Shown piece by piece: positions 53,275-62,322 of a stretch of 64,000 nt of DNA. The notes beneath the pieces are model-generated. The model was not told where the DNA came from. It worked only from the letters and a program-made list of their open reading frames with translations, and ran no database searches. Origin of the DNA: Neobacillus sp. WH10. Lineage in GTDB: Bacteria > Bacillota > Bacilli > Bacillales > Cytobacillaceae. The stretch's first letter is position 1. The number at the start of each line of letters is the position of its first letter. The stretch covers positions 1,116,001 to 1,180,000 of the forward strand of contig NZ_CP126110.1 of assembly GCF_030123405.1 (NCBI RefSeq). Direction: 5' to 3'. The position numbers and the translations under genes were made by a program.

Positions 53275-54546
53275 ATGGTAATTTCTAATTCGAATCAATC
53301 TCGTCTCTATGAATATAGAGTAGTAGCTCTTGTCTTTTTTGCATGGGGCTTCATTTTTTTAGACCGTTCAGCTTTATCTTATATTGTTCCAACATTAGTT
53401 AATGATGTACCACTTACTAATGGTCAAATTGGTCAGATAAATATGTGGCAAACAATTGGTTACGCAATTGCTGGTCCATTAATTGGAGTTATCTCTGATA
53501 AAACGGAACGTAGAAAGCCCCTTTTAATTGCAGCAATATTTGCCACTACTATTTTTTCTGCCTTATCTGGGTTAGCAAATTCGTATACATCCCTATTAAT
53601 ATTGCGATTCTTAGTAGGTGCAAGTGAAGGTCCTATTTTCCCTTTAGCGATGACTATGGTAGCAGCAGCATCAAGTTATGGAAGATTTGGAAGGAATGCT
53701 GGGATTGTGAATGCTGGGGTAGGAGTTATAGCAATGACTCTAGGCCCAATTTTAGTTACACAATTAGTTTCATTAACTAATTGGCACTGGGCTTTTGTTA
53801 TGGTAAGTATTCCAAGTTTGCTTTTGGGAATATTAATATGGTTGTTTACTAGTGAAGTAAAACCTTCCTCAGTTGAAAAACAAGATATTATGGAGAAAAG
53901 GGAAGAAACAAAATCAAGTTTTCTTGAAATCTTCAAATACAGAAACGTTGTAGTTAGTATTTTAATCTCTATTTGTTGTATGGCTGGGTTATGGATTTTA
54001 TATGCATTCGCACCGCTTTACCTAACATCTGTAGGACAAGTATCAATTCAAAAAATGGGAGTAATAATGTCATCGATGGGAATTGTAGGGATTTTTACAG
54101 CTATTGTTATTCCGATTTTTTCTGATTATTTTGGTAGAAAAAAAGGATTGATATTTTTTTCTTTTTTAGCAGTGTTAGCTCCTCTTGGTTTGTATTTATT
54201 CCCTATGGGATGGGTTGGAATTGGTGGCTTAGTTCTATTTGGAGGAATGTTAGGATCGATTACACCTATTTATATGATTATTATCCCAAAGGAAAGTTTA
54301 CCTGTACATTTAACAGCAACCTCAAGTGCCTTAATAATTGGTATTGGTGAGGTTATTGGTTCATTTATACTGGGAGGGGCGGGTACTTTAGCGGATTCTA
54401 GTGGTCTTTCTTTTGTTATGATTGTATCTGCTGTAGCTTCTTTACTTATGGCTATATTAGGTTTTGGATTAATTGAAACAAACTCATATAAAGCAAAGAC
54501 AATATCAAATAAGGTAATTGAAAAGGGATTAGTAGAAACAGAATAA
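53275..54546 (+). CDS. MFS transporter (anion:cation symporter-like)
   Basis: Twelve-helix major facilitator of 423 residues with FLDRSALSYIVPTLV in helix 1, the loop GVISDKTERRKP, and a large central loop after helix 6. Helix 1 with a DR pair resembles the ACS/glucarate-type group rather than the AAHS transporter at 36141. Noticeably AT-rich with many TTA and AAT-type codons. AGAGGAAA precedes the start. It may import the amide handled by the upstream amidase, or its product. No clear terminator before 54791. Confidence 0.88.
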   Translation: MVISNSNQSRLYEYRVVALVFFAWGFIFLDRSALSYIVPTLVNDVPLTNGQIGQINMWQTIGYAIAGPLIGVISDKTERRKPLLIAAIFATTIFSALSGLANSYTSLLILRFLVGASEGPIFPLAMTMVAAASSYGRFGRNAGIVNAGVGVIAMTLGPILVTQLVSLTNWHWAFVMVSIPSLLLGILIWLFTSEVKPSSVEKQDIMEKREETKSSFLEIFKYRNVVVSILISICCMAGLWILYAFAPLYLTSVGQVSIQKMGVIMSSMGIVGIFTAIVIPIFSDYFGRKKGLIFFSFLAVLAPLGLYLFPMGWVGIGGLVLFGGMLGSITPIYMIIIPKESLPVHLTATSSALIIGIGEVIGSFILGGAGTLADSSGLSFVMIVSAVASLLMAILGFGLIETNSYKAKTISNKVIEKGLVETE

Positions 54547-55121
54547 AAAAATGGTAGCGAAGTATTAGTATTGCTGTAACCGTCAAGTAGTTTTGACCAC
54601 TTATTGCAAATTAATTGGCGTCTAATGCAACAACATCTTTTGCATTGCTCATGTATATCCCTTCTTCCAATTTATGTTGTGAATATTAGCAGAATGTTAA
54701 CGTTTAAAGTTGATTTTTAACTTGCAATTAAGTTGGATTAATATATTTTTCAAAGGATTATTTTAGCGGTGAAATGTAATTATATCGATAAAAACAGTCA
54801 GTCGTTAACTTTTTAGTATTTGTTAACGCCTGACTGTTTTTTTTGTTATCTTCTTTAGTCTGTGGGTTGTGATAAAGGGGAAACTCGTGGATTGGAGAGT
54901 CCCTAAGGAAAACAGAGACATAGTAAAGGAAATTAGGAACAGCAAAAGACTGAAAGATAAGTCCTATTTTATCAAGATATAAATGAATTGGATAAATAAA
55001 GAGATGATTTACATTAACTTAATATCGGATTAATGTGGGATTAATATTGTTGGATTATGATTAAACCGTAACAAACAGTAAACAACATTACAAAATTCCA
55101 CATTAAGGGGAGATACTTTTT
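54547..55121. other. Long intergenic region before ABC operon
   Basis: 575 bp, AT-rich. It holds the strong terminator at 54791, a 13-codon minus-strand open frame (54611-54652, MSNAKDVVALDAN) with AAGAAGGG upstream that may be a truncated gene start, and about 275 bp of leader for the ABC operon. No riboswitch fold or paired promoter hexamers were recognised with confidence. Confidence 0.45.
54791..54846. terminator. Long bidirectional terminator
   Basis: AAAACAGTCAG-T-CGTTAAC pairs with GTTAACG-C-CTGACTGTTTT: an 18-bp stem with one mismatch, 12-nt loop and eight T. Its nearest upstream plus-strand gene ends 245 bp earlier. Confidence 0.88.
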
Positions 55122-56228
55122 ATGATTAGTAAGAAGTGGTACAAGTCGATTCAAGCTGTGGTGTTAGGAATGAGCGTACTAGGATTAGCTGCTTGTGGAA
55201 CGACAAAAGAGCCAGCTGCTTCAGTTGTTGAGGATCCCAACTCATTATCCTTGAAAGAAATTGAAACAAAAGCCAAAAAAGAGGGCGAAATTAATAGTGT
55301 TGGTATGCCTGATTCATGGGCCAACTGGGGAGAAACGTGGAATGAAGTGAAGCAAAAATATACATTGAAACATAATGATACAGATTTATCCAGTGCCGAA
55401 GAGATTGCCAAAATGGAATCTGAAAAAGAGAATGCAACTGCAGATATCGGTGATGTAGGGATTTCCTTCGGACCTATTGCCGAACAGAAAAAATTAACAA
55501 TCCCTTATAAAACTTCTTATTGGAACGATGTACCTGAGTGGGCAAAAGATGACAACGGGGATTGGGTTGTCGGCTACCAAGGAACGATTGCCTTCTTCAC
55601 GAATAAAGAATTAGTGAAAAACCCGCCAAAAACTTGGGATGATATTTTAAAAGGAAATTATAAAGTAACCGTTGGAGATGTTCAGCGTGGTACACAGAAT
55701 CAAATGGCCGTTCTTGCTGCAGCTATCGCTTATGGGGGCGATGAAACAAATCTCCAACCTGGAATTGACTATTTTGTTAAGCTTGCCAAGCAAGGCCGCC
55801 TTAGCTTAACTGATGCCAAGCCTGCTAACATCGAAAAAGGGGAAGTGGAAGTAGCCCTTGTTTGGGATTTCAATGCCATTGGTTATGCTGAACAAATCAA
55901 TCGTAAACAGTTCGATGTCACCATTCCAAAGGAAGGTTCAGTCGTAAGCGGCTATTCTACGATTATTAACAAATATGCGAAGCATCCATATGCCGCAATG
56001 GCAACTAGAGAATATATCTTAAGCGACGAGGGACAAATTAACTTGGCTAAAGGGTATGCCCGTCCTATTCGCGATAATGTAAAACTTCCGGAAGAAGTAG
56101 CGGATAAAATGATTCCAAAAGAAGAGTACAAGAATGCAAAACCAATTAAAGATTACAAAGCTTGGGAAGAAACGGCTAAAACGTTACCGCAGCTTTGGCA
56201 AGAAGAGGTAGTAGTCCATGTCAAATAA
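55122..56228 (+). CDS. ABC transporter substrate-binding lipoprotein (spermidine/Fe/phosphonate-like class)
   Basis: Extracellular binding protein of 368 residues anchored through a lipobox (VLGLAAC, Cys25). The fold class is that of PotD/AfuA/PhnS-type proteins: YQGTIAFFTNKELV, PPKTWDDILKG and VALVWDFNAIGYAEQ are characteristic regions. AAGGGGAG precedes the ATG. Its 3' end overlaps the next gene, a phosphatase-superfamily enzyme, by 11 bp, so ligand and enzyme are linked: a phosphonate, phosphodiester or other organophosphate is likely. No regulator site was recognised. Confidence 0.88.
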   Translation: MISKKWYKSIQAVVLGMSVLGLAACGTTKEPAASVVEDPNSLSLKEIETKAKKEGEINSVGMPDSWANWGETWNEVKQKYTLKHNDTDLSSAEEIAKMESEKENATADIGDVGISFGPIAEQKKLTIPYKTSYWNDVPEWAKDDNGDWVVGYQGTIAFFTNKELVKNPPKTWDDILKGNYKVTVGDVQRGTQNQMAVLAAAIAYGGDETNLQPGIDYFVKLAKQGRLSLTDAKPANIEKGEVEVALVWDFNAIGYAEQINRKQFDVTIPKEGSVVSGYSTIINKYAKHPYAAMATREYILSDEGQINLAKGYARPIRDNVKLPEEVADKMIPKEEYKNAKPIKDYKAWEETAKTLPQLWQEEVVVHVK

Positions 56229-57051
56229 AGTAATCGCTATTGTTGTCGATGGGATGAGATACGATAAAGCCTGTGAAACTCTCGGATTTATTCAACATCT
56301 TGTGGAAACCAATCAGGCAGCACTATACAAGGTTAAATCGGAGCTGCCAAGTTTATCCCGTCCATTATATGAAGTGTTACTAACTGGTACAACTGCATCA
56401 GTGAACGGAATTACGTCCAATCAAGCCGTTCGTCTATCTACTGAGAAAAGTCTTTTTCATCTCACGAAAGAAAACGGCTTAAGAAACGGAACGGTATCGT
56501 ATTACTGGGTAAGCGAACTTTATAATCGTGCGCCATTCGATTATATTGAAGATCGTGAACAAGAGGACGAGTCTAAGCCGATTCAATACGGAAAATTCTA
56601 TTGGGACGATGACTATCCAGATAGTCATGTGTTAATGGATGCTGAAGCGTTGCGCAGAAAGTATGACCCACACTTTTTATATATTCATCCGCTCGGTGTC
56701 GATGTAAAAGGAGAAGCATTCGGTTCAGAATCGAAAGAATATCGTGAACAAATCTTAAAAATGGGCAGTTTGTTGGCACAACTTTTGCCGATTTGGATGA
56801 AAGAAGGGTATCACATTTTAATTACATCAGATCATGGCATGAGTGAATATGGCAATCACGGCGGCATAACAGATGGTGAGCGTGATGTACCACTCTTTAT
56901 CATCAGCCAAAAAGTGGAGCCTGGTGTTCACAGTGAGGTCGTTCCGCAATTGGCTTTTGCACCGCTTGTTTGTGAACTGTTAGAGATTGAGCCGTCCGAT
57001 AAAATGGTGAACTATTCACTGCCAGGTCTTAAGAGGAAAATGACCGTTTAA
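56218..57051 (+). CDS. Cytoplasmic alkaline-phosphatase-superfamily phosphodiesterase-like enzyme
   Basis: Metal-dependent hydrolase of 277 residues in the alkaline phosphatase/nucleotide pyrophosphatase superfamily. Metal-ligand motifs: IAIVVDGMRYD at the start, a probable nucleophile in SELPSLSRPLYEVL, and the C-terminal ITSDHGMSEYGNHGG. There is no signal peptide, unlike secreted alkaline phosphatases, so it should act on imported substrate. AAGAGGTAG precedes the ATG within the binding-protein gene. It probably cleaves a phosphodiester or phosphonate brought in by the ABC system; the exact substrate is unknown. Confidence 0.85.
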   Translation: MSNKVIAIVVDGMRYDKACETLGFIQHLVETNQAALYKVKSELPSLSRPLYEVLLTGTTASVNGITSNQAVRLSTEKSLFHLTKENGLRNGTVSYYWVSELYNRAPFDYIEDREQEDESKPIQYGKFYWDDDYPDSHVLMDAEALRRKYDPHFLYIHPLGVDVKGEAFGSESKEYREQILKMGSLLAQLLPIWMKEGYHILITSDHGMSEYGNHGGITDGERDVPLFIISQKVEPGVHSEVVPQLAFAPLVCELLEIEPSDKMVNYSLPGLKRKMTV

Positions 57052-57157
57052 AGAAAGGACTGTATTTAGAAAAATGAAGGCTACCGGGAATTGGTTTAAC
57101 GTACGTACGATGGAACCAATTCCCCCATTGTTAGCAAATATAGAGGAGCGAGAAGTC

Positions 57158-58012
57158 TTGAGAAAAATTAAAAAGCAAAAATTTTACTTATTAGCTCTCT
57201 TACTGCCATTTATTTTGTTTGTGATTGGGTTTGAAATAGGACCATTAGTGGCCATGTTGAAGGATAGTTTTTATGCAGACGATGGAATTCAAGTGACGAT
57301 TCAACAATACCTAACCATATTTAAAAGTAAATTTTATTTACAAGCCATTCAAAATAGCCTTGTCATTTCGTTGTTCTCTGCTGTTATTTCTGTGATTATC
57401 GCGGTAATTGCGGCATATTCATTTACAAAGTTCTCACAAAAAATACAAAATCGCTTACTGATGATTGCCAATATGACTTCGAACTTTGAAGGAATTCCGC
57501 TTTCCTTTTCCTATATTATTTTACTTGGAAACAATGGATTGTTTACGCTGCTTTTTTCTAAGCTTGGTTTGGATGTATTTGCAGACTTTAATTTATATTC
57601 TTGGACAGGTCTCATTTTGGTTTATATTTATTTCCAGATTCCGCTTGCTGTTATGCTTATATACCCATCCTATCAGGGAATTAAAAAGCAATGGAAAGAA
57701 GCTTCTTCCTTATTAGGTGGAACGACCTTATCCTTTTGGCGCCACATCGGGATCCCGGTTCTTTTACCTAGCATTGCTGGTACATTTAGTATTTTGTTTG
57801 CGAATGCAATGGGAGCTTATGCGACAGCCTATGCACTTGTCGGAAGCAACTATAATTTATTATCCTTGCAAATTGCCTCTTTAGTATCGAGTGACGTTAC
57901 CTTAAATCCGCAGTTGGGTAGTGCGATGGGTGTTCTTCTAGCTGCGACCATGATCGGGGCGATGTGGTTCAATGAACGAATGATGCGTCGTATTAGGAGG
58001 GATTTACGATGA
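57158..58012 (+). CDS. ABC transporter permease (PotB/PhnU-like)
   Basis: First permease of the importer, 284 residues from this start, with six hydrophobic segments and the ATPase-docking loop KEASSLLGGTTLSFWRHIGI. TTG 57158 is used because GAGGAG at 57143-57148 is properly spaced; ATG 57074 would give 312 residues, but its nearest ribosome site is about 14 nt away. The stop overlaps the next permease by 4 bp (ATGA). PotB-type class fits the binding protein. Confidence 0.82.
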   Translation: MRKIKKQKFYLLALLLPFILFVIGFEIGPLVAMLKDSFYADDGIQVTIQQYLTIFKSKFYLQAIQNSLVISLFSAVISVIIAVIAAYSFTKFSQKIQNRLLMIANMTSNFEGIPLSFSYIILLGNNGLFTLLFSKLGLDVFADFNLYSWTGLILVYIYFQIPLAVMLIYPSYQGIKKQWKEASSLLGGTTLSFWRHIGIPVLLPSIAGTFSILFANAMGAYATAYALVGSNYNLLSLQIASLVSSDVTLNPQLGSAMGVLLAATMIGAMWFNERMMRRIRRDLR

Positions 58013-58884
58013 AGTCTTCATTAGTGTTTCATAAAGTGATTGTGGGATTGCTTGTTATCTATTTATTAATACCGCTAGTAGGAACGTTTTTATTCTCGAT
58101 GGCTGGAAAATGGGACCATACGATTCTACCAGAGAGTTATACGTTGAAATGGTATATCGAATTATTTCAAGATGAACGGTTTTATCTGGCGCTGCAGCAT
58201 ACGCTGTTTTTAATTGTCGTGACGGTTGGTCTTAGTGTGGTAATTATGCTTCCAACGATTTTTATCATCACTGTCTATTTTGGTAAATGGGAAAAATGGC
58301 TTCAAGCAGCCGCGATGCTTCCTTATGGCATTCCACCTATTGTTGGAGCTGTGGGCTTAATCAAAGTATATTCAGATGGACCGATTCAAATTGCCGGAAC
58401 ACCATGGATTTTAGTTGGTGCTTATTTCATCACGATTCTGCCATTTATGTACCAAGGTATTCGCAACAGCCTTCGTACGGTGAATGCGGTCCAGCTTGTC
58501 GATGCGGCCGAATTACTAGGGGCCACAAAATTCCAAGCGTTTCGGACAGTGGTGTTTCCCAATATTATCTCTGGTATTTTAGTGTCTACCTTATTATCCG
58601 TTGCGCTATTATTTAGTGAGTTTGCGTTTGCCAATTTGCTTGTCGGGGGCCGATTTGAAACGATTCAAATTTATCTTGCCGATAAACTCAACAGTAGTGG
58701 TCACTTAACTAGTGCCATTGTAATTACGTATTACTCTATCATTTTACTTTTAACGGGGACTGTATTAAAACTTACGTTTAGAAAAGAGAAAGATCTTTTC
58801 TTTTCTAATAAGAAACGATCTCTTTCATTTTTAAAGAAATCATACCGTCAAAAAAATACAGTTTTAGAAGGTGAAAATTCATGA
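58009..58884 (+). CDS. ABC transporter permease (PotC/PhnV-like)
   Basis: Second permease, 291 residues, with six hydrophobic segments and the EAA-type loop VDAAELLGATKFQAFRTVVF. It overlaps its neighbours by 4 bp on both sides, which indicates tight translational coupling of permease, permease and ATPase. The C-terminus is strongly basic (KKRSLSFLKKSYRQKN). Confidence 0.92.
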   Translation: MKSSLVFHKVIVGLLVIYLLIPLVGTFLFSMAGKWDHTILPESYTLKWYIELFQDERFYLALQHTLFLIVVTVGLSVVIMLPTIFIITVYFGKWEKWLQAAAMLPYGIPPIVGAVGLIKVYSDGPIQIAGTPWILVGAYFITILPFMYQGIRNSLRTVNAVQLVDAAELLGATKFQAFRTVVFPNIISGILVSTLLSVALLFSEFAFANLLVGGRFETIQIYLADKLNSSGHLTSAIVITYYSIILLLTGTVLKLTFRKEKDLFFSNKKRSLSFLKKSYRQKNTVLEGENS

Positions 58885-59900
58885 GCTATGTAACGATTGA
58901 TCAAGTGACGAAGGGTTATAATCAACAAGTCGTGTTAGAAAATATTTCATTGACATTAAAAAAGGGAGAATTTGCGACCCTTCTTGGACAAAGCGGATGC
59001 GGAAAAAGCACGTTATTACGATCCATTGCCGGACTTGAAGATGTGGATGCAGGAAGTATCTTCATTGATGGAAAAGATATTACTCATTTATCACCGCGTA
59101 ACCGTGAAGTAGGTATGGTGTTTCAATCGTATGCATTATTCCCGAATATGAACGTTTTTGAAAATATCGCTTATGGTCTTAAAATGAAGAAGGCAAAGAA
59201 TATTAAATCGAGAGTAACCAAGATGATTGAACTGGTCGATTTAATTGGAAAAGAACAGTCCTATCCTCATCAATTATCCGGTGGACAACAACAAAGGGTG
59301 GCACTTGCCCGCGCACTTGTTATTGAACCAAAGGTCCTGCTTTTGGATGAGCCGTTAAGTGCATTGGATGCGAAAATTAGAAAAAACTTACAAAAAGAAT
59401 TGAAGAGAATCCAAAAAGAATTAGATATTACTACAATTTTTGTGACCCATGATCAGGAAGAAGCAATGACAATGTCGGATCGGATTTTTGTTATGAATAA
59501 AGGAAAAATTGTCCAATCTGGTTCTCCAACAGAAATTTATACCTTGCCCGCCAATACATTTGTGGCAAAATTTATCGGAAATTACAATGTTTTAAATATG
59601 GATGTTTTCCGTAAACTTGTTCAAAGGACAGAGTTAGACGGGAATGAGGTTGCCATTCGTCCTGAAGTTTTACAACTAGTTTCCGTTGGTGAAGATAATT
59701 TGGATTTACAAGCGAACTGGGGTATTAAAGGTTTAATTAAAGATATTTCCATGACAGGAAATGTTTTAAGATATGAAGTAGAAACAGAAGCGTCCGCTTT
59801 CATTGTAGATGATCTTCATCATCAAGGTAAAATGTTTGAACAAGGAGCACAGGTTCAAATTCTTGTACCAAAGAAAGGATGCATTATATTTGCTAATTAG
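58881..59900 (+). CDS. ABC transporter ATP-binding protein
   Basis: ATPase of 339 residues that powers the importer. Walker A LGQSGCGKST, Q-loop VFQSYALFPNM, signature LSGGQQQRVALARAL, Walker B VLLLDEPLSALD and the switch His in VTHDQEEAMTM are all present. A C-terminal TOBE-type domain (about 250-339) is typical of the PotA/FbpC/PhnT group. Last gene of the four-protein transporter operon; a large hairpin-forming repeat follows. Confidence 0.94.
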   Translation: MSYVTIDQVTKGYNQQVVLENISLTLKKGEFATLLGQSGCGKSTLLRSIAGLEDVDAGSIFIDGKDITHLSPRNREVGMVFQSYALFPNMNVFENIAYGLKMKKAKNIKSRVTKMIELVDLIGKEQSYPHQLSGGQQQRVALARALVIEPKVLLLDEPLSALDAKIRKNLQKELKRIQKELDITTIFVTHDQEEAMTMSDRIFVMNKGKIVQSGSPTEIYTLPANTFVAKFIGNYNVLNMDVFRKLVQRTELDGNEVAIRPEVLQLVSVGEDNLDLQANWGIKGLIKDISMTGNVLRYEVETEASAFIVDDLHHQGKMFEQGAQVQILVPKKGCIIFAN

Positions 59901-59940
59901 AATGTACTTGCACTTTTCTTAACAGATAAAAATGTATACA

Positions 59941-60075
59941 ATTTTTACTTTAAGAATTGTCCAGCTCAAGGCGCTAGCGGCTCGAGGTCACAAGCCAAGC
60001 CGTCCAAAGGGTTAAAAAGAAACCTTTCGGCCGGCTCGTCTTGTGCTTGTCGCCGCTAGGCGGCGCCTTCCGCTT
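59941..60075. repeat. Dispersed repeat family 1, copy c, forming a long hairpin
   Basis: Starts TTTAAGAATTGTCCAGCTC as in copy b, then forms an imperfect hairpin of about 105 nt: AAGGCGCTAGCGGC, CACAAG and CCAAAGGGTT on the left pair with AACCTTTCGG, CTTGTG and GCCGCTAGGCGGCGCCTT on the right. It lies between the ABC operon and the DeoR gene and could end or attenuate transcription. Confidence 0.65.
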
Positions 60076-60096
60076 TTCTAAATAGGAGGAAGAATG

Positions 60097-60879
60097 ATGT
60101 CTGTTTTGCCAGAAGAAAGAAAGAATGAAATTTTAATAGAACTGAACCAAATGGGAGCCGTAAAAGTTTCGGATTTAGTGGAGCAATTTCAGGTTTCAGA
60201 GGAAACGATTCGTCGTGACTTGATGCTATTAGAGGAAAAAGGACTTTTGAAGAGGGTTTACGGTGGAGCAATTAAATCAGTCTTTCCTTTTGAGGAACCT
60301 CCATTTATAAATCGAACAACAGTGAATCAGGAAGCGAAAGAGAAGATTGGAAAAAAAGCAGTCGATCTCATTTCTAATGGTGATGTGATCGTCATTGATG
60401 TTGGGACCACCATGCTTGAATTTGCGAAATGTATTCATGATAAAAAAGACGTAACCATTATCACGAACTCTCTTCCTGTTTCATCTGTATTGACCGAATC
60501 ATTTAATCAAAATAAATTTACCGGCCAAATTTTATTATTAGGTGGACAATTGGATCCGAAGCAGCAGTCGATTAGCGGCAGTCTAACTGAACAAATGTTA
60601 TCTCAATTTAATATTAATAAAGCGTTCATTTCTGCTGGTGGTGTTTCGATTCAAAATGGGGTTAGTAATTATCATTTGCATGAAACAATGGTTTCACGGA
60701 AGATGGTCGAGGTTTCAAAACAAGTGATCGTGCTAACGGATTCCTCTAAAATCGGGGTCGATACCTTTTGTAAAGTTTGTCCTCTCGAAAAACTCGATGT
60801 AGTGGTTAGTGAGCAGCAGATTCCAGAGGCATGGAGGAGTCATCAAAAATTAGGTAAACTCAATTGGATTCAGGCATAG
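60097..60879 (+). CDS. DeoR-family transcriptional regulator
   Basis: Sugar-phosphate-responsive regulator of 260 residues: N-terminal winged helix-turn-helix (VSDLVEQFQVSEETIRRDLM, about 23-42) and a DeoR C-terminal effector domain of the isomerase-like fold (VIVIDVGTTMLEFAK; ITNSLPV). AGGAGGA at 60084-60090 is best spaced for the second of two ATGs, 60097. It probably controls the upstream transporter operon and the downstream HAD gene, with a phosphorylated metabolite as effector. Confidence 0.92.
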   Translation: MSVLPEERKNEILIELNQMGAVKVSDLVEQFQVSEETIRRDLMLLEEKGLLKRVYGGAIKSVFPFEEPPFINRTTVNQEAKEKIGKKAVDLISNGDVIVIDVGTTMLEFAKCIHDKKDVTIITNSLPVSSVLTESFNQNKFTGQILLLGGQLDPKQQSISGSLTEQMLSQFNINKAFISAGGVSIQNGVSNYHLHETMVSRKMVEVSKQVIVLTDSSKIGVDTFCKVCPLEKLDVVVSEQQIPEAWRSHQKLGKLNWIQA

Positions 60880-60907
60880 TCGATCTAGAACAGGACATAT
60901 AGTGACG

Positions 60908-60933
60908 AAAAGAGGGGATTCTCTCTTTTTTTA
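60908..60933 (+). terminator. Intrinsic terminator after DeoR gene
   Basis: AAAAGAG (60908-60914) pairs with CTCTTTT (60923-60929), followed by more T. Confidence 0.7.
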
Positions 60934-60988
60934 TTGGATTTTTAGTAAAAAAAACTAGAAAAGATGAATGAGTAAGGAGCTATCACAT

Positions 60989-61861
60989 ATGAGTTTCATT
61001 GCGATTGATCTTGATGGTACATTATTAAACGAACAGAATGAAATTAGTGAAGAAAATATAAAAGCAATTCAATATGCGCAAGATCGGGGTTTTGAAGTCG
61101 TTATATCCACAGGGCGGGCTTATTTTGATGTTCAGACCATTTGTAAAAGAGCCGGGATTGTTCCATTGATCATCGGGACAAATGGAGCAACCATTCATTC
61201 AAAGGATGGAAAGGTGCTTTCTTCTATTACGATTTCGAAAGTACGTGTCGAATCAATTCTTAAGTGGTTAGATGAACAGGATTATTATTACGAGGTGTTT
61301 ACGAATAAAGCCATTTATACGCTTAAAAAGAGGAGAGAACATTTTTATCAAGAGATTCAGAGCTTGAAAGAAACGGATTTGGATACGGATCGCAAAGAAG
61401 TAGTGGCAGCAGCGGAAAGACAATTTGAACAGTTTGGCTATGTTCTCGTTGAAAGCTATCATGATATATTGAAACAGGAGGAGGAATATTTTAATATTCT
61501 AGCCTGCTCTTTTGATGAGAAGAAATTAGCAGAAGGATGGAAGCAATTCAACATGATTGATGAGTTGAGGGTTGTTTCATCTGCTGATCATAATATTGAA
61601 ATTACTAATAAAAGAGCTTCAAAAGGAAATGCTCTTGAAAAATTGGCTTTGATGATGAATGGCTCCTTAGAGCAGTCGATGGCAATCGGGGACAGTAACA
61701 ATGATTTATCTATGTTCGAGAAAGTCAGACATAGTGTAGCGATGGGAAATGCGAAAAATGACATCAAAGCAGTTTGTACAACAACGACCCTTAAAAATAT
61801 TGACAATGGAGTAGCTCACGCCATTTATCGATATATAGAGAACTTCGTGGTTCACAAATAA
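60989..61861 (+). CDS. HAD-superfamily phosphatase, Cof type
   Basis: Cytoplasmic HAD hydrolase of 290 residues with a type-IIB cap. Motif I is IAIDLDGTLLNE (Asp7, Asp9), motif II ISTGRAY, motif III Lys near KRASKGNALEKL, motif IV GDSNNDLSMF. AAGGAG at 60974-60979 selects ATG 60989 over ATG 60968. Dephosphorylates a sugar phosphate or similar; next to the DeoR regulator it may process the imported organophosphate product. Confidence 0.92.
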   Translation: MSFIAIDLDGTLLNEQNEISEENIKAIQYAQDRGFEVVISTGRAYFDVQTICKRAGIVPLIIGTNGATIHSKDGKVLSSITISKVRVESILKWLDEQDYYYEVFTNKAIYTLKKRREHFYQEIQSLKETDLDTDRKEVVAAAERQFEQFGYVLVESYHDILKQEEEYFNILACSFDEKKLAEGWKQFNMIDELRVVSSADHNIEITNKRASKGNALEKLALMMNGSLEQSMAIGDSNNDLSMFEKVRHSVAMGNAKNDIKAVCTTTTLKNIDNGVAHAIYRYIENFVVHK

Positions 61862-62069
61862 GTGTCAATACCGAAGGAGAGAGAATTAACGGGTTCTTTT
61901 CTGGTTTTTTATATAAATTCCCTAAATTTTTGTTTACCAAAGTCTTTATTAGTAAAGGGGGGTTAATTTGATAATATGATAGAAACGAGAAAAGAGGAAA
62001 TAAGTAACTTTTGCTAAAATAAGCTATAATAAGCTTTATAAAGATAGTAGCAGGAGTGACGAAAAATAA

Positions 62070-62303
62070 ATGTATTTAACAATAGAGGAAACAGCTGATT
62101 ATTTATCGGTATCTGTACCATATGTGGAGAGATTAATTTTACAAGGAAAAATACGAGTTTTGCATGACGGTGAAGGCGAAGATTTAATCTACAAGGATCA
62201 GTTTAAGACACATTTTGAACAGCTTGAGAAATATAAAAAGTTAGTGGAGGAATTGGCGAATGAACCAATTCCAGAAAGTATTGACGTGAAGGATGAGGAT
62301 TAA
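62070..62303 (+). CDS. Excisionase-type small DNA-binding protein (HTH_17)
   Basis: Protein of 77 residues with a MerR/excisionase-like helix-turn-helix at the N-terminus (YLTIEETADYLSVSVPYVER) and an acidic C-terminal tail. Such stand-alone domains occur in chromosomal genes as well as mobile elements; no integrase or attachment site is nearby. CAGGAGTGA precedes the start. It lies 19 bp before the DUF488 gene and is probably cotranscribed with it. Confidence 0.82.
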   Translation: MYLTIEETADYLSVSVPYVERLILQGKIRVLHDGEGEDLIYKDQFKTHFEQLEKYKKLVEELANEPIPESIDVKDED

Positions 62304-62322
62304 TTAGTCGTGAGGTGATTAA

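Noticed and set aside
62070..62303. Prophage or integrative element signalled by an excisionase-like protein
   Set aside because: No integrase, phage gene or attachment repeat is nearby; the gene is linked to DUF488, and stand-alone HTH_17 proteins are common in chromosomes.
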